Assembly: GCA_017303875.1 (NCBI GenBank)
Contig: JAFLBP010000011.1
Span: forward strand, 1-64,000
Reading direction: 5' to 3'
DNA: 64,000 nucleotides
From: Chitinophagales bacterium
GTDB taxonomy: Bacteria; Bacteroidota; Bacteroidia; Chitinophagales; Saprospiraceae
Part shown: positions 17,181 through 25,466 of the stretch, piece by piece
How the letters are laid out: the number at the start of each line of letters is the position of its first letter
Position numbering within the stretch: position 1 is the stretch's first letter
Notes under the pieces: generated by a model
What the model saw: only the letters and a program-made list of their open reading frames with translations
What the model was told of the DNA's origin: nothing
Databases searched by the model: none
Position numbers and translations under genes: made by a program

Positions 17181-18828
17181 TCCGCTGTTGCAGACCCTGC
17201 GTCTGCTGACCAAAGAAGAGCTCGAACAACTCAATCATTTTGTGCCCTCGCCCTTGTTCAACGACAGCGAGCGGCACAAGGATTCTACACGCCTGTTTGA
17301 ATACCTGCAAAAGCGCCACCCCGACTTTGAGGCAGATCTGTTAGACAAAGAACTGACCGGCAAAACGGTTTTTCCGGGCCGTACAGCTCCCAAAAACGAG
17401 GTGGAAAAAACGATGTCGGCGCTCGTAGGGGTGTTGCGCAAATTCATCAGTTTTAAATATTTTGTGGGGGGCAAAAACCGCCGCAACCAAACCCCCACAC
17501 CGGAACAGGCATTAGCTTATATCCGACAAAATTTTGCACTGCTGCGCTTTTATGGCGAACGCCTGCACGCACAACGGCAGGGCATTACGGCGCCGGCACC
17601 CATACAAGGTAAACGGCCGCAAAAAGCCGAACAGTTTTTTGAAAATCTCTACCTTGATTTGCAAAGAAGACTTGCTCAAATGCCTGATTTTGAGCAGTTT
17701 AGTTTGCATGATTACACCGATTATTACCACTATAAAGCGCGTATAGAACAGGAAAAAGCGCTGTTCGACAGCCAGATGGAACGTTTTGACAACGACCAAA
17801 ACCTTCTGGCGGCCATAGAATCGCTCGACGAATACTACCTGCTGACCAAACTCGACCTGCTCAGTATGCTTGTGCATCAGGAGCGCCTGACGCAGCCCTA
17901 TGCCGACGACCCTGAGCAGGCCGAACGTTTTAGAGCAAACTACATGACCATGATGACTGCGCTCGCAGCCATGCGTCGGGAAAATTACCCCATTTCTGAT
18001 TCGGTTGATCTGTATTGCTGCCTGCTTGATTTTCAAACCGCCAAAGATCCCGAAACCGCGGATGCGCTCGCTTTGAAGTTTTCGGAAACCCTGCTCCAAC
18101 GCCGGCAACTGTTGCCCGCCCAACGTTTTGAGGTCTTTCAGTCGACCTTGCGCAGCCACTGGACCAACCGCTACAACCAAAGCAAAAATGAATTATACCT
18201 TCAGCGCCTGCATGCCTTGCAGCGCGAACAGGTAGATCATCTGGAACGGCAAAACCGCCCGATCATCAGCAGTCAGTTGCAAAATATGATACAGGTGGCT
18301 TTCAAAATAAAAGCGACCGATTGGGCGGAGCAATTGCTGAAGCGTTTTAACGACAGTATCATCCAAACCCCGCAGCCGGAGTTGGTTGCTGAAATTCTCT
18401 GGGCCTTGCTGCGATTTGAACAAAAACGCTACGCCGAGGCCGTGAAAATTTTTCCGCATTACCTCAAATACGGCGAACTTGAAGATTTCAATTTCTTCGC
18501 AATTACGGCTACGGCAGACGTGAAACTGCACTACCAATTGGGCGATTTGAATGATGACGACTACGGATTTCCAATGTACCGCGCCACGCGCCTGCGCATA
18601 GAACGCGCTAAAAATATGAACGCCGCCCGCAAAGAACGCTGTGTCAATTTTTACAAAATTGCCTGGAAAATGTTCGGCCTTCAGCAAACCTGGAAAATCC
18701 AGAAAAAACGGGATAAGCTCGTCAGGGAACTGCCTGCCATCCGCGAACAGCTGGATCAACTACCCGTGGTGGAAAAAGAATGGCTGGAAGAAAAATACCA
18801 GGAGTTGGTCAAAACTGAAAGTAAATAA
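17170..18828 (+). CDS. 552-aa helical protein of unknown function
   Basis: I do not recognise a named domain. The protein is soluble and almost entirely alpha-helical and charged, with no signal peptide or membrane segment, so it is probably cytoplasmic. The N-terminus (MHNSPLLQTLRLLTKEELEQ then VPSPLFNDSERHKDSTRLFE) looks conserved among Saprospirales proteins. The middle and C-terminal thirds show helix-pair spacing that could be divergent TPR-like repeats. It overlaps the permease by 11 bp in another frame, and its 3' end overlaps the convergent MBOAT gene by 20 bp. Confidence 0.7.
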   Translation: MHNSPLLQTLRLLTKEELEQLNHFVPSPLFNDSERHKDSTRLFEYLQKRHPDFEADLLDKELTGKTVFPGRTAPKNEVEKTMSALVGVLRKFISFKYFVGGKNRRNQTPTPEQALAYIRQNFALLRFYGERLHAQRQGITAPAPIQGKRPQKAEQFFENLYLDLQRRLAQMPDFEQFSLHDYTDYYHYKARIEQEKALFDSQMERFDNDQNLLAAIESLDEYYLLTKLDLLSMLVHQERLTQPYADDPEQAERFRANYMTMMTALAAMRRENYPISDSVDLYCCLLDFQTAKDPETADALALKFSETLLQRRQLLPAQRFEVFQSTLRSHWTNRYNQSKNELYLQRLHALQREQVDHLERQNRPIISSQLQNMIQVAFKIKATDWAEQLLKRFNDSIIQTPQPELVAEILWALLRFEQKRYAEAVKIFPHYLKYGELEDFNFFAITATADVKLHYQLGDLNDDDYGFPMYRATRLRIERAKNMNAARKERCVNFYKIAWKMFGLQQTWKIQKKRDKLVRELPAIREQLDQLPVVEKEWLEEKYQELVKTESK

Positions 18829-20278
18829 AGGGCTGCACCTCGGCCGATTTCATCTGCATAACCAATACGGCCATCAGAAAAATCAGCAGCACTTTGAAGA
18901 CAAAGGGCAGTTGTGTAACCCTGTTAACAGCCCAGTTTTCAGTAGATTTGGGTAATAAATGCAGGATATAACCCAATCCCATCCAGAAAACAACCTTTGC
19001 ATAGCCGTCCAAAAAGGGCAGGAAGCGCTCCGGCTGGAAATCAAAGGCAATTTGCCCGAGAATGGCCCAGACTTTATCTAAGTCGGAGGCGCGGAAAAAT
19101 ATCCAGCAAAAGCAGACGAAGTGGAAGGTCCACAAGCCGCCCAGTACTTTCCGCAATTGTCCGGGTTCGGTAGGGAACCAGCTTTTCCACAAGCGTTCTA
19201 CTGCCAGCGCGCCGCCATGCAGGCCGCCCCAGATGATAAAACGCGTTGCTGCGCCATGCCACAGACCACCGAGGAGCATGGTGATCATCAGATTGATATA
19301 GGTGCGGATTTTTCCTTTCCGATTGCCGCCGAGCGGAATGTACAGGTAGTCGCGCAGCCAGGTGGAAAGCGAAATATGCCAGCGCCGCCAGAATTCGGTA
19401 ATACTGAGCGACTGATAGGGCGAATCAAAGTTGATCGGGAAGGTAAAGCCAAGCAGGAGCGCGATGCCAATGGCCATGTCGGAGTAGCCGCTGAAATCGC
19501 AATAAATTTGCAGAGCATAGCCATACACGCCGATCAGGTTTTCAAAGCCGCTGTACAATTCCGGGGTTTCAAAAATCCGGTCGACGTAGTTCAGGCTGAT
19601 ATAATCGGAAATGACCGCTTTTTTAAACAAACCGATGGTAATCAGGAAGACGCCGCGCCCGAATTGTTCGCGTGTGACCATCAGCGCCTGATTGATTTGC
19701 GGCAAAAAATCTGCGGCGCGCACAATCGGACCGGCAACCATTTGCGGGAAAAAGGTTACAAAAAATGAATATTCCCAAAAACTCTCCTGCGGTTTCAGCT
19801 CATTGCGATACACGTCGATGGTGTAGCTCAGGGACTGGAAAGTGAAAAAAGAAATCCCGACCGGCAGGAAAATATCTAGGCTTGCCATATGGGCGCCACT
19901 GAAAAAGTTCCACAATTCGATGCCGTAATTGGTATATTTAAAATAGGCCAACATACCTAGATTGACCACAAGGCTCAATACCAGCAAAAGTTTTCGTTGT
20001 AGTTTATTTTGCGTCAGATAAATTAAATGCGAGAGGACAAAGTCAATAATCAGGCTTCCAAGCAGCAAAAAAAAGTAAAAGCCGCTACTTTTATAGTAAA
20101 AATAGATAGAAAACAGGGTTGTCCAGATCATGCGCGCGTCGTGCGCACGGCGCAGGGCTGTGTAAAGCAACAGAAAACCCAGGAAGAGGTAAATGAACAA
20201 GCCGCTGCTGAAAATCAGTGGTGCGTCTTTGTCGTAAAGCAACTGGTCGGCAACTTTGGAAAGGTCTATATCAAACAT
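18809..20278 (-). CDS. MBOAT-family O-acyltransferase (AlgI-like)
   Basis: A 489-aa polytopic membrane enzyme of the alginate O-acetylation type, which moves acyl groups across the membrane to exported polysaccharide. Typical stretches are LPVGISFFTFQSLSYTIDVY, MVAGPIVRAADFLPQ, CDFSGYSDMAIGIALLLGF and FWRRWHISLSTWLRDYLYIP. The catalytic histidine lies in GGLWHGAATRFIIWG near residue 333. The usual SGNH/AlgJ-type partner is not adjacent, so the acceptor cannot be inferred. The 3' end overlaps its convergent neighbour by 20 bp. Confidence 0.93.
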   Translation of the reverse strand: MFDIDLSKVADQLLYDKDAPLIFSSGLFIYLFLGFLLLYTALRRAHDARMIWTTLFSIYFYYKSSGFYFFLLLGSLIIDFVLSHLIYLTQNKLQRKLLLVLSLVVNLGMLAYFKYTNYGIELWNFFSGAHMASLDIFLPVGISFFTFQSLSYTIDVYRNELKPQESFWEYSFFVTFFPQMVAGPIVRAADFLPQINQALMVTREQFGRGVFLITIGLFKKAVISDYISLNYVDRIFETPELYSGFENLIGVYGYALQIYCDFSGYSDMAIGIALLLGFTFPINFDSPYQSLSITEFWRRWHISLSTWLRDYLYIPLGGNRKGKIRTYINLMITMLLGGLWHGAATRFIIWGGLHGGALAVERLWKSWFPTEPGQLRKVLGGLWTFHFVCFCWIFFRASDLDKVWAILGQIAFDFQPERFLPFLDGYAKVVFWMGLGYILHLLPKSTENWAVNRVTQLPFVFKVLLIFLMAVLVMQMKSAEVQPFIYFQF

Positions 20279-20365
20279 AGCATAGGCTTGTGCTTTTGAG
20301 CCCGCGAAAGTATTGGATTTTCCTTAAAACAAGCTTGTTGGGAGCAGAATTAGCATTAACAGCTT

Positions 20366-20390
20366 AAAAAAAATGAAGCTGGCCGCCAGC
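20366..20390 (-). terminator. Rho-independent terminator after HMG-CoA lyase
   Basis: On the minus strand GCTGG/CCAGC pair around CGG, directly after the stop codon, followed by TTCA and eight T's (plus-strand A-run 20366-20373). Confidence 0.8.
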
Positions 20391-20391
20391 A

Positions 20392-21249
20392 TTACTTACC
20401 CGGAAACACTTCAAGTGCCATGTTCATGCTTTTCCCGAATGCGCTGCGGTCAATTTCCAGGCCCGCATCCACTTCATCGAAATAAAAAATGAGGTTTTCG
20501 GTGGCCATGTTGCCTGTCAGGTCGTCTTTGGCCATGGGGCACCCGCCATAGCCGCGGATGGCGCCATCGTAGCGGCGGCAGCCGGATTCCCAGGCGGCGT
20601 GAATTTTTTCGCGCCAGTTGTGGGCCTGGGTGTGCAGGTGGGCGCCGAACTCAACGCCGGGCAGCGCCGGAATCAGGTTGGAAAACAGGTATTTGATATT
20701 GTCGGGATTGGAGCAGCCGATGGTATCGGAAAGCGAAAAGATCCGGATGTCGAGTTTGGTCAGTTCATTGACCCAGTGTTGTACGATTTCCACGTTCCAG
20801 GGGTCGCCGTAGGGGTTGCCGAAGCCCATGGAGATATAAAGCACGAGTTGTTTGCCGTGGGCTACACAAAGCTCCTGAATACGTTTGGTACGCTCCAGGC
20901 TCTCCGCGATGCTGGCGTTGGTATTGCGCAGCTGGAAGGTTTCGCTGATGCTGAACGGGTAACCGAGGAAGGCAATTTCGGGATATTCGCAGGCGGTTTC
21001 GGCGCCGCGTTCGTTGGCGACGATGGCCAGCAATTTGGTGGAGGAAACAGAAAGATCTAACTTTGCGAGCACTTCGGCGGTGTCGCGCATTTGCGGGATG
21101 GCCTTTGGGCTGACAAAGGAGCCGAAGTCGATGGTGTCGAAGCCCACCCGCAGGAGTTGGTTGATATAAGCTGCCTTGGTATCGGTATCAATGAAATCGT
21201 GCAAGCCTTGCATGGCATCGCGCGGGCATTCGATCAGTTTTAAACGCAT
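20392..21249 (-). CDS. hydroxymethylglutaryl-CoA lyase
   Basis: A 285-aa TIM-barrel enzyme that cleaves HMG-CoA to acetoacetate and acetyl-CoA, the last step of leucine degradation. Visible are the N-terminal LIECPRDAMQG, GSFVSPKAIPQM, the metal-binding FGAHLHTQAHN, and the conserved GYGGCPMAKDDLTGN carrying the catalytic cysteine. The start at 21249 (MRLKLIECPRD) is chosen because the TAACTTTG -7 box lies at 21271-21278, which excludes the ATG at 21288. No other leucine-catabolism gene is nearby. Confidence 0.9.
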   Translation of the reverse strand: MRLKLIECPRDAMQGLHDFIDTDTKAAYINQLLRVGFDTIDFGSFVSPKAIPQMRDTAEVLAKLDLSVSSTKLLAIVANERGAETACEYPEIAFLGYPFSISETFQLRNTNASIAESLERTKRIQELCVAHGKQLVLYISMGFGNPYGDPWNVEIVQHWVNELTKLDIRIFSLSDTIGCSNPDNIKYLFSNLIPALPGVEFGAHLHTQAHNWREKIHAAWESGCRRYDGAIRGYGGCPMAKDDLTGNMATENLIFYFDEVDAGLEIDRSAFGKSMNMALEVFPGK

Positions 21250-21270
21250 TGGAGAACTTTTTTCGCCCCC

Positions 21271-21278
21271 CAAAGTTA
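21271..21278 (-). promoter_or_regulatory. -7 box TAACTTTG for HMG-CoA lyase
   Basis: The minus strand reads TAACTTTG 21 nt before the ATG at 21249. It decides between two possible starts. Confidence 0.6.
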
Positions 21279-21300
21279 TGCCATTCAAGACAACTGCAAC

Positions 21301-21540
21301 ATGAAAAATAAATCACTCTGGATTTTAACAGGCCTGCTGCTGCTTATTTTCGGTTTTACAGCCATTGTACTGCAACTCGTGGGCGTGAGCTGGGCCTTTT
21401 TACATTTTTTGGATCAGATCGGCGGACTGTTTGCCTTTGTAATGAAAGTACTGATGGTGATGGCCGGAATCCTGTTAATTGTTATTGCCCGCACCGATTG
21501 GGAAAGAGAAAAGCAACAAACGCTGGAAGACGAGGAATAG
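21301..21540 (+). CDS. 79-aa two-helix membrane protein
   Basis: A small hydrophobic protein: helix 1 at residues about 7-25 (LWILTGLLLLIFGFTAIVL), helix 2 near residues 42-62 (FVMKVLMVMAGILLIVIA), and a charged C-terminal tail (RTDWEREKQQTLEDEE). No family is recognised. It is divergent from HMG-CoA lyase with 51 bp between starts, and a symmetrical hairpin follows it. Confidence 0.65.
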   Translation: MKNKSLWILTGLLLLIFGFTAIVLQLVGVSWAFLHFLDQIGGLFAFVMKVLMVMAGILLIVIARTDWEREKQQTLEDEE

Positions 21541-21556
21541 GCTTCTGAAAAAAAAT

Positions 21557-21606
21557 GGAGTGTTTTTGCGAGCAATTTAATAAAATGCAGTTCGCAAAAA
21601 CACTCC
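21557..21606. terminator. bidirectional hairpin between the 79-aa gene and ndk
   Basis: GGAGTGTTTTTGCGA at 21557-21571 and its exact reverse complement at 21592-21606 form a 15-bp stem between convergent genes. A T-run follows at 21617-21624 on the plus strand. Confidence 0.7.
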
Positions 21607-21623
21607 GATAAGCGGCGTTTTTT

Positions 21624-22043
21624 TTAGAACAATTCAACGCCACCAAAGTGGAAAGCGCCTTCGATTGCAGCGTTTTCGTCGCTGTCCGAACCGTGTACGG
21701 CGTTTTCGCCTACGCTGCTTGCGTATTTTTTACGGATGGTACCTTCTTCGGCATTGGCCGGGTTGGTGGCGCCGATGAGTTTGCGGAAATCTTCCACCGC
21801 ATTATCTTTTTCAAGAATGGCGGCAACGATGGGGCCGCTGCTCATAAATTCGCAAAGCTCGCCGTAGAAGGGGCGCTCGCTGTGCACAGCGTAAAATTCA
21901 CCGGCGCGTTCAGCGCTCATTTTGGTGAGTTTCATTGCCACAATGCGGAAGCCTGCGGCATTAATCATTTGAAGAATGTTACCGATGTTGCCTGCGCGTA
22001 CTGCGTCGGGCTTAATCATGGTGAAGGTGCGATTGCCGGCCAT
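21624..22043 (-). CDS. ndk: nucleoside diphosphate kinase
   Basis: A 139-aa enzyme that balances NTP pools by phosphate transfer from ATP to NDPs. [12 protein letters not shown] at the N-terminus and the active-site histidine segment [19 protein letters not shown] near residue 116 are typical. The size matches the family. A TACCTTTG box on the minus strand stands 63 nt upstream. It is divergent from the DHH phosphoesterase. Confidence 0.97.
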   Translation of the reverse strand: MAGNRTFTMIKPDAVRAGNIGNILQMINAAGFRIVAMKLTKMSAERAGEFYAVHSERPFYGELCEFMSSGPIVAAILEKDNAVEDFRKLIGATNPANAEEGTIRKKYASSVGENAVHGSDSDENAAIEGAFHFGGVELF

Positions 22044-22105
22044 GTGTTATGAATTGGTTGTTGTGAAAATTTGTCGTGTCAAAACATGCTTTTTGAAAAG
22101 CGGCG

Positions 22106-22113
22106 CAAAGGTA
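22106..22113 (-). promoter_or_regulatory. -7 box TACCTTTG for ndk
   Basis: The minus strand reads TACCTTTG, 63 nt upstream of the ndk ATG at 22043. A TTTG lies about 16 nt further upstream, slightly closer than usual. Confidence 0.5.
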
Positions 22114-22200
22114 GGGCAAGATTTTATTTCAAATAGCATCTAAATGTAAGGTAAAATAAAAATCATCTTCGGTTTTAACAGATTTCCCCCCGCTTCATGC

Positions 22201-22208
22201 TACCTTTG
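22201..22208 (+). promoter_or_regulatory. -7 box TACCTTTG for the DHH phosphoesterase gene
   Basis: TACCTTTG on the plus strand, giving a leader of about 62 nt before the ATG at 22277. Confidence 0.5.
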
Positions 22209-22276
22209 CGGCTTTAATCGGTCTCTTAAACCGCAAATATCTCTTTTCAGACCGGTTAGTACATTGAAGAATCTTT

Positions 22277-23284
22277 ATGGAAGTTGCTTCCGCTCTGCGA
22301 CAACTCATTCAGATACCACAAAACGTGGCCATCTTGTCGCACCGAAATCCTGATGGCGATGCCATCGGCAGTTCACTGGCCCTGCGCCATTACCTGGAGC
22401 AGTACGGGCACACGGTACACGTGATTTTCCCCTCCGAATACCCCGAGGAGTTTGAAGCCCTGCCCGGCGCAGAAGAAATTCTGATCTGGGATATTCATAC
22501 CGAAGAAAGCAAACAGGTATTGCAACGCAAAAATCTGTTGTTTTTCCTCGATTTTAACGCCTACAACCGGATCGACAAACTCGGCGATTTTGTCAAACCC
22601 CTCAACGCCACCCGCGTGATGATCGATCATCACCTCTATCCGGATGATATTGCCGACTTCCTCTTCTCCGACCCCTCCTACAGCAGCACCTGCGAAATGG
22701 TGTATCGTTTTATTGAGGCGATGGACGATAAGATAAAAATCAATCCCACCGTCGGTAAATGTATTTACACCGGAATTGTAACCGATACCGGCTCTTTCCG
22801 GCACGCCACCAACGCTTCTATTTTTCGTATCACCGCCGACCTGATCGAGCGCGGCATGAACGATACCAGCGTGCAGGATATGATTTTTAACTCCCAAAAG
22901 GAAAAAAACCTGCGTTTGCTGGGGCATTGCCTCGCCAATCGCATGGAGTACTGGCCGGAGTTTAAAACGGCACTCATCTGGCTTTCCAAAAAGGATTATG
23001 AAACCTTTCAGATCCAGCGCGGCGACACCGAAGGCATCGTCAACTACCTGCTTTCTATTAAAGATGTGCGTATTGCCGCCTTCATTCACAACCAGCCAAC
23101 GGTGGTAAAACTCAGCCTGCGCAGCAAAGGAAATATTGATGTGCAGGAAATGTGTCATACGCACTTTAATGGCGGCGGGCACCGAAATGCCTCCGGCGCC
23201 TATTCGCACGACAGCCTCAAAGCGACCATCGATAAATTCAAGGCAATACTGCCCTTGTACACCGAACAGATTCTGAAAAGCTGA
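22277..23284 (+). CDS. DHH-family phosphoesterase (NrnA-like oligoribonuclease/pAp phosphatase)
   Basis: A 335-aa two-domain hydrolase. The N-terminal DHH domain shows LSHRNPDGDAIGSSLAL near residue 21, FLDFNAYNRID, and the signature VMIDHHLYPDDIADF near residue 114. The C-terminal DHHA1 domain ends in HFNGGGHRNASGAYS. NrnA proteins degrade oligoribonucleotides of a few nt and dephosphorylate pAp; that function is inferred from the family. Two FKBP isomerase genes follow in the same direction, the first after 39 bp. Confidence 0.9.
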   Translation: MEVASALRQLIQIPQNVAILSHRNPDGDAIGSSLALRHYLEQYGHTVHVIFPSEYPEEFEALPGAEEILIWDIHTEESKQVLQRKNLLFFLDFNAYNRIDKLGDFVKPLNATRVMIDHHLYPDDIADFLFSDPSYSSTCEMVYRFIEAMDDKIKINPTVGKCIYTGIVTDTGSFRHATNASIFRITADLIERGMNDTSVQDMIFNSQKEKNLRLLGHCLANRMEYWPEFKTALIWLSKKDYETFQIQRGDTEGIVNYLLSIKDVRIAAFIHNQPTVVKLSLRSKGNIDVQEMCHTHFNGGGHRNASGAYSHDSLKATIDKFKAILPLYTEQILKS

Positions 23285-23323
23285 AATTCAGCAAAGATTA
23301 AAATTTAACCATCACACACAGAC

Positions 23324-24229
23324 ATGCGCAAATTTTTTTTCCTGGCGCTCGCAGCGCTTATGACCCTTCTGGTTGCTTGCAAAAGTGAACCGGCTGCAAC
23401 CAAACACGGTCACCGTTTCGTAAACCACACCAAAAAATCCGGTGAGAAATCCGACTACGGTCAAACCGTTGAAGTAAACGTGTATACCTTCCTCAAAGAT
23501 TCGCTCATCCAAAGCACCGTGCGCGATATGGGCGGCCCGCAAATGCTGACCCTGCCCGACTCCAATGCTTTCAAGAAAAAATTTCCCGCCGTTTTCGACG
23601 TGATTCTTGAAATGACAGAAGGCGACAGCGCTACAGTTTACATGGAAGTAGACTCCGCAATGGCTGCCGGTATCAAAAATACCCTGCCGGAGTTCGCCGA
23701 TGTAAAAGAAATCCGCTATGAAGTGGTGCTGATCAACCAGTTCTCCAAAGAAGAACTCGCCGCCAAAGAAGAGGAAGAGCGCAAACTGATGGAGGAAGAA
23801 CAGAAAAATGCCGAAGCTACCCGTGCTCTTGGTATCGAAGTAGGCAACACCGTGAAAAGCACGCTGGCCGACTACAAAGCCGGTAAACTCGGTGATCGCC
23901 TGAAAAAGACCGCTTCCGGACTCGAATATGTCGTGCTCCAGGAAGGTAGCGGCCCGAACATCAAAAATGGTGAAAAAGTAAGCACCCACTACTACGGCGT
24001 GCTGAAATCTACCGGCCAGATGTTCGACAACTCTTTCGACCGCGGTATGTCGGTTCCGTTCGTGGCCGGTCAGCTCATCCCCGGTTTTAATGAAGGTATG
24101 ATGGTGTTGAATCGCGGTTCCAAAGCGATTCTCTTCATTCCGTCCAAACTCGGTTATGGCGCACAGGGCGCAGGCGAGCAAATTCCGCCGAATGCCGATC
24201 TGGTGTTTTACATTGAGATGAAGCAGTAA
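23324..24229 (+). CDS. FKBP-type peptidyl-prolyl isomerase lipoprotein
   Basis: A 301-aa lipoprotein with lipobox LLVAC at about residue 22. Residues 25-150 form a degenerate FKBP-like N-terminal half (GQTVEVNVYTFLKDSLIQS), then a charged coiled-coil-like linker rich in Glu and Lys. The C-terminal 100 residues are a good FKBP domain (NGEKVSTHYYGVLKSTGQMF, GQLIPGFNEGMMVLNRGSKA, GAGEQIPPNADLVFYIEM). It probably assists folding of envelope proteins. The next gene is a paralog of the same layout. Confidence 0.9.
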   Translation: MRKFFFLALAALMTLLVACKSEPAATKHGHRFVNHTKKSGEKSDYGQTVEVNVYTFLKDSLIQSTVRDMGGPQMLTLPDSNAFKKKFPAVFDVILEMTEGDSATVYMEVDSAMAAGIKNTLPEFADVKEIRYEVVLINQFSKEELAAKEEEERKLMEEEQKNAEATRALGIEVGNTVKSTLADYKAGKLGDRLKKTASGLEYVVLQEGSGPNIKNGEKVSTHYYGVLKSTGQMFDNSFDRGMSVPFVAGQLIPGFNEGMMVLNRGSKAILFIPSKLGYGAQGAGEQIPPNADLVFYIEMKQ

Positions 24230-24235
24230 TCGGTA

Positions 24236-24331
24236 CACTACACCGCATAGTGTAGTGCCCGGATTTTTATTTAACGGCCTCAAAGCAGTCAAATCTTTAT
24301 GACCTGTTTCATAATGGTTTGATTGCTTTGA
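24236..24331 (+). terminator. two hairpins after the first FKBP gene
   Basis: A short stem (CACTACAC / GTGTAGTG near 24236-24258) precedes a T-rich stretch. A second pair, TCAAAGCAGTCAAA at 24280-24293 and TTTGATTGCTTTGA at 24318-24331, is complementary with one wobble pair. They lie between the tandem FKBP genes and could separate their expression. Confidence 0.5.
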
Positions 24332-24376
24332 AGTCGTTTGTAAATTTGGGTAAACTCATGCCCATAATTTTTAGCA

Positions 24377-25225
24377 ATGAAACACTGTAATTATTTCGTC
24401 CTCCTCCTTTTTTCCTTCCTGATGCCCGCCTTACTCGGCGCACAAGCCATCAGCGAACATGGTTATCGCTACAAAATTCACCGTAAATCAGGCAATACGC
24501 CGCCAAAACGCGGCGAAACCGCCAAGATCCTGGTAGATGTATTTGCAGGCGACAGCCTCCTGCAATCTTCCCGAAAAACGGGCGGTCCTTACCGCTACGA
24601 ACTTCCTGCCCCGAATGTGCGCATGGAGCACTACCCGCCGATGTTCGATGCGGCGCTCCTGATGGGCGTAGGCGACAGCCTCACCATTTGGCAGCCTGTA
24701 GATACTTTTATGCGTCGTTTTCTGCCGCAAGCCGTGCAACATATCAAAGAGATCCGCTTTGAATTGTCGATGCGCGAGGTGATTTCCGCCGAAATCATAG
24801 AAAAAGAAAACCAGGAGTTGGCTAATTACCTGCAAAATCTCCAGGCGAAAATTCAGTCGGTCACCCGCGAACTTACCCTCGGTAACCTGGACAGCCAATG
24901 CAAAAAAGGGGAAGGCGGACTCAAGGTGCTCATCGAGCGCGAAGGCACGGGCAATGCCCTGCGCCGTGGAGAGCCGCTCTCGGTACATTATATCGCTATG
25001 CTGACCGACGGTACAAGCTTCGACAACTCTTTTGAACGCAAAGAACCATTGGCCTTCCCGGTAGGGGTGGGGCAGATGATTGCCGGCTTCGATGAGGGCC
25101 TGATGATGTTGCGCCACGGCTCGCGTGCCTATATATACATTCCTTACCCCCTCGCTTACGGCGAAACCGGACAAGGCCCGGTGCCACCCATGGCTGATCT
25201 GGTCTTTTACGTGGAAGTGCTGTGA
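24377..25225 (+). CDS. FKBP-type peptidyl-prolyl isomerase, exported
   Basis: A 282-aa paralog of the preceding gene with the same layout: signal peptide (residues 1-24, ending LLGAQA, no lipobox), a weak FKBP-like N-terminal half (RGETAKILVDVFAGDSLLQS), a helical linker, and a C-terminal FKBP domain (GEPLSVHYIAMLTDGTSFDN, GQMIAGFDEGLMMLRHGSRA, GPVPPMADLVFYVEVL). It is therefore probably soluble in the periplasm, while its neighbour is lipid-anchored. Tandem duplication is the simplest origin. Confidence 0.88.
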   Translation: MKHCNYFVLLLFSFLMPALLGAQAISEHGYRYKIHRKSGNTPPKRGETAKILVDVFAGDSLLQSSRKTGGPYRYELPAPNVRMEHYPPMFDAALLMGVGDSLTIWQPVDTFMRRFLPQAVQHIKEIRFELSMREVISAEIIEKENQELANYLQNLQAKIQSVTRELTLGNLDSQCKKGEGGLKVLIEREGTGNALRRGEPLSVHYIAMLTDGTSFDNSFERKEPLAFPVGVGQMIAGFDEGLMMLRHGSRAYIYIPYPLAYGETGQGPVPPMADLVFYVEVL

Positions 25226-25230
25226 GGTAT

Positions 25231-25375
25231 TTTAGTGTTTATGTGTTTTAGTGTTTATGTGTTTTAGCATATCTCAGGCGCGGAGTCATTCGTGTATTCG
25301 TGGCTTTTTTCCTATAATACCTTGCACTCCAAGACTCCTCAATCTCTAAAACACTAAAACTCTAAAACACTTAAA
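25231..25375. repeat. GTGTTTNN octamer inverted-repeat array with ATTCGTG element
   Basis: Left arm TTTAGTGTTTATGTG units at 25231-25266, a single CATTCGTGTATTCGTGG element near 25289, and right arm of CTAAAACAC units at 25346-25375. It lies between two rightward genes and starts 5 bp after the FKBP stop codon. Confidence 0.82.
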
Positions 25376-25451
25376 TTCCTTAATCCTGTCATTTTTGTCC
25401 GTGTCCGAACAAAACCCCAAGCTTCCTGAACGCCTTTACCGGATAACACTG

Positions 25452-25459
25452 TAATTTTG
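25452..25459 (+). promoter_or_regulatory. -7 box TAATTTTG of trxB, leaderless arrangement
   Basis: TAATTTTG ends only 7 nt before the trxB ATG at 25467. Transcripts from such boxes start about 4-7 nt downstream, so the mRNA would have almost no leader. Confidence 0.6.
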
Positions 25460-25466
25460 TGCCATT

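Noticed and set aside
17160..17190. Possible fusion of the permease with the 552-aa protein
   Set aside because: The 11-bp overlap is in a different frame, both genes have intact ends, and such overlaps are normal for coupled genes.
20329..20340. Palindrome AACAAGCTTGTT upstream of the MBOAT gene as operator
   Set aside because: A single 12-bp palindrome without a second copy or nearby regulator; not enough to call a site.
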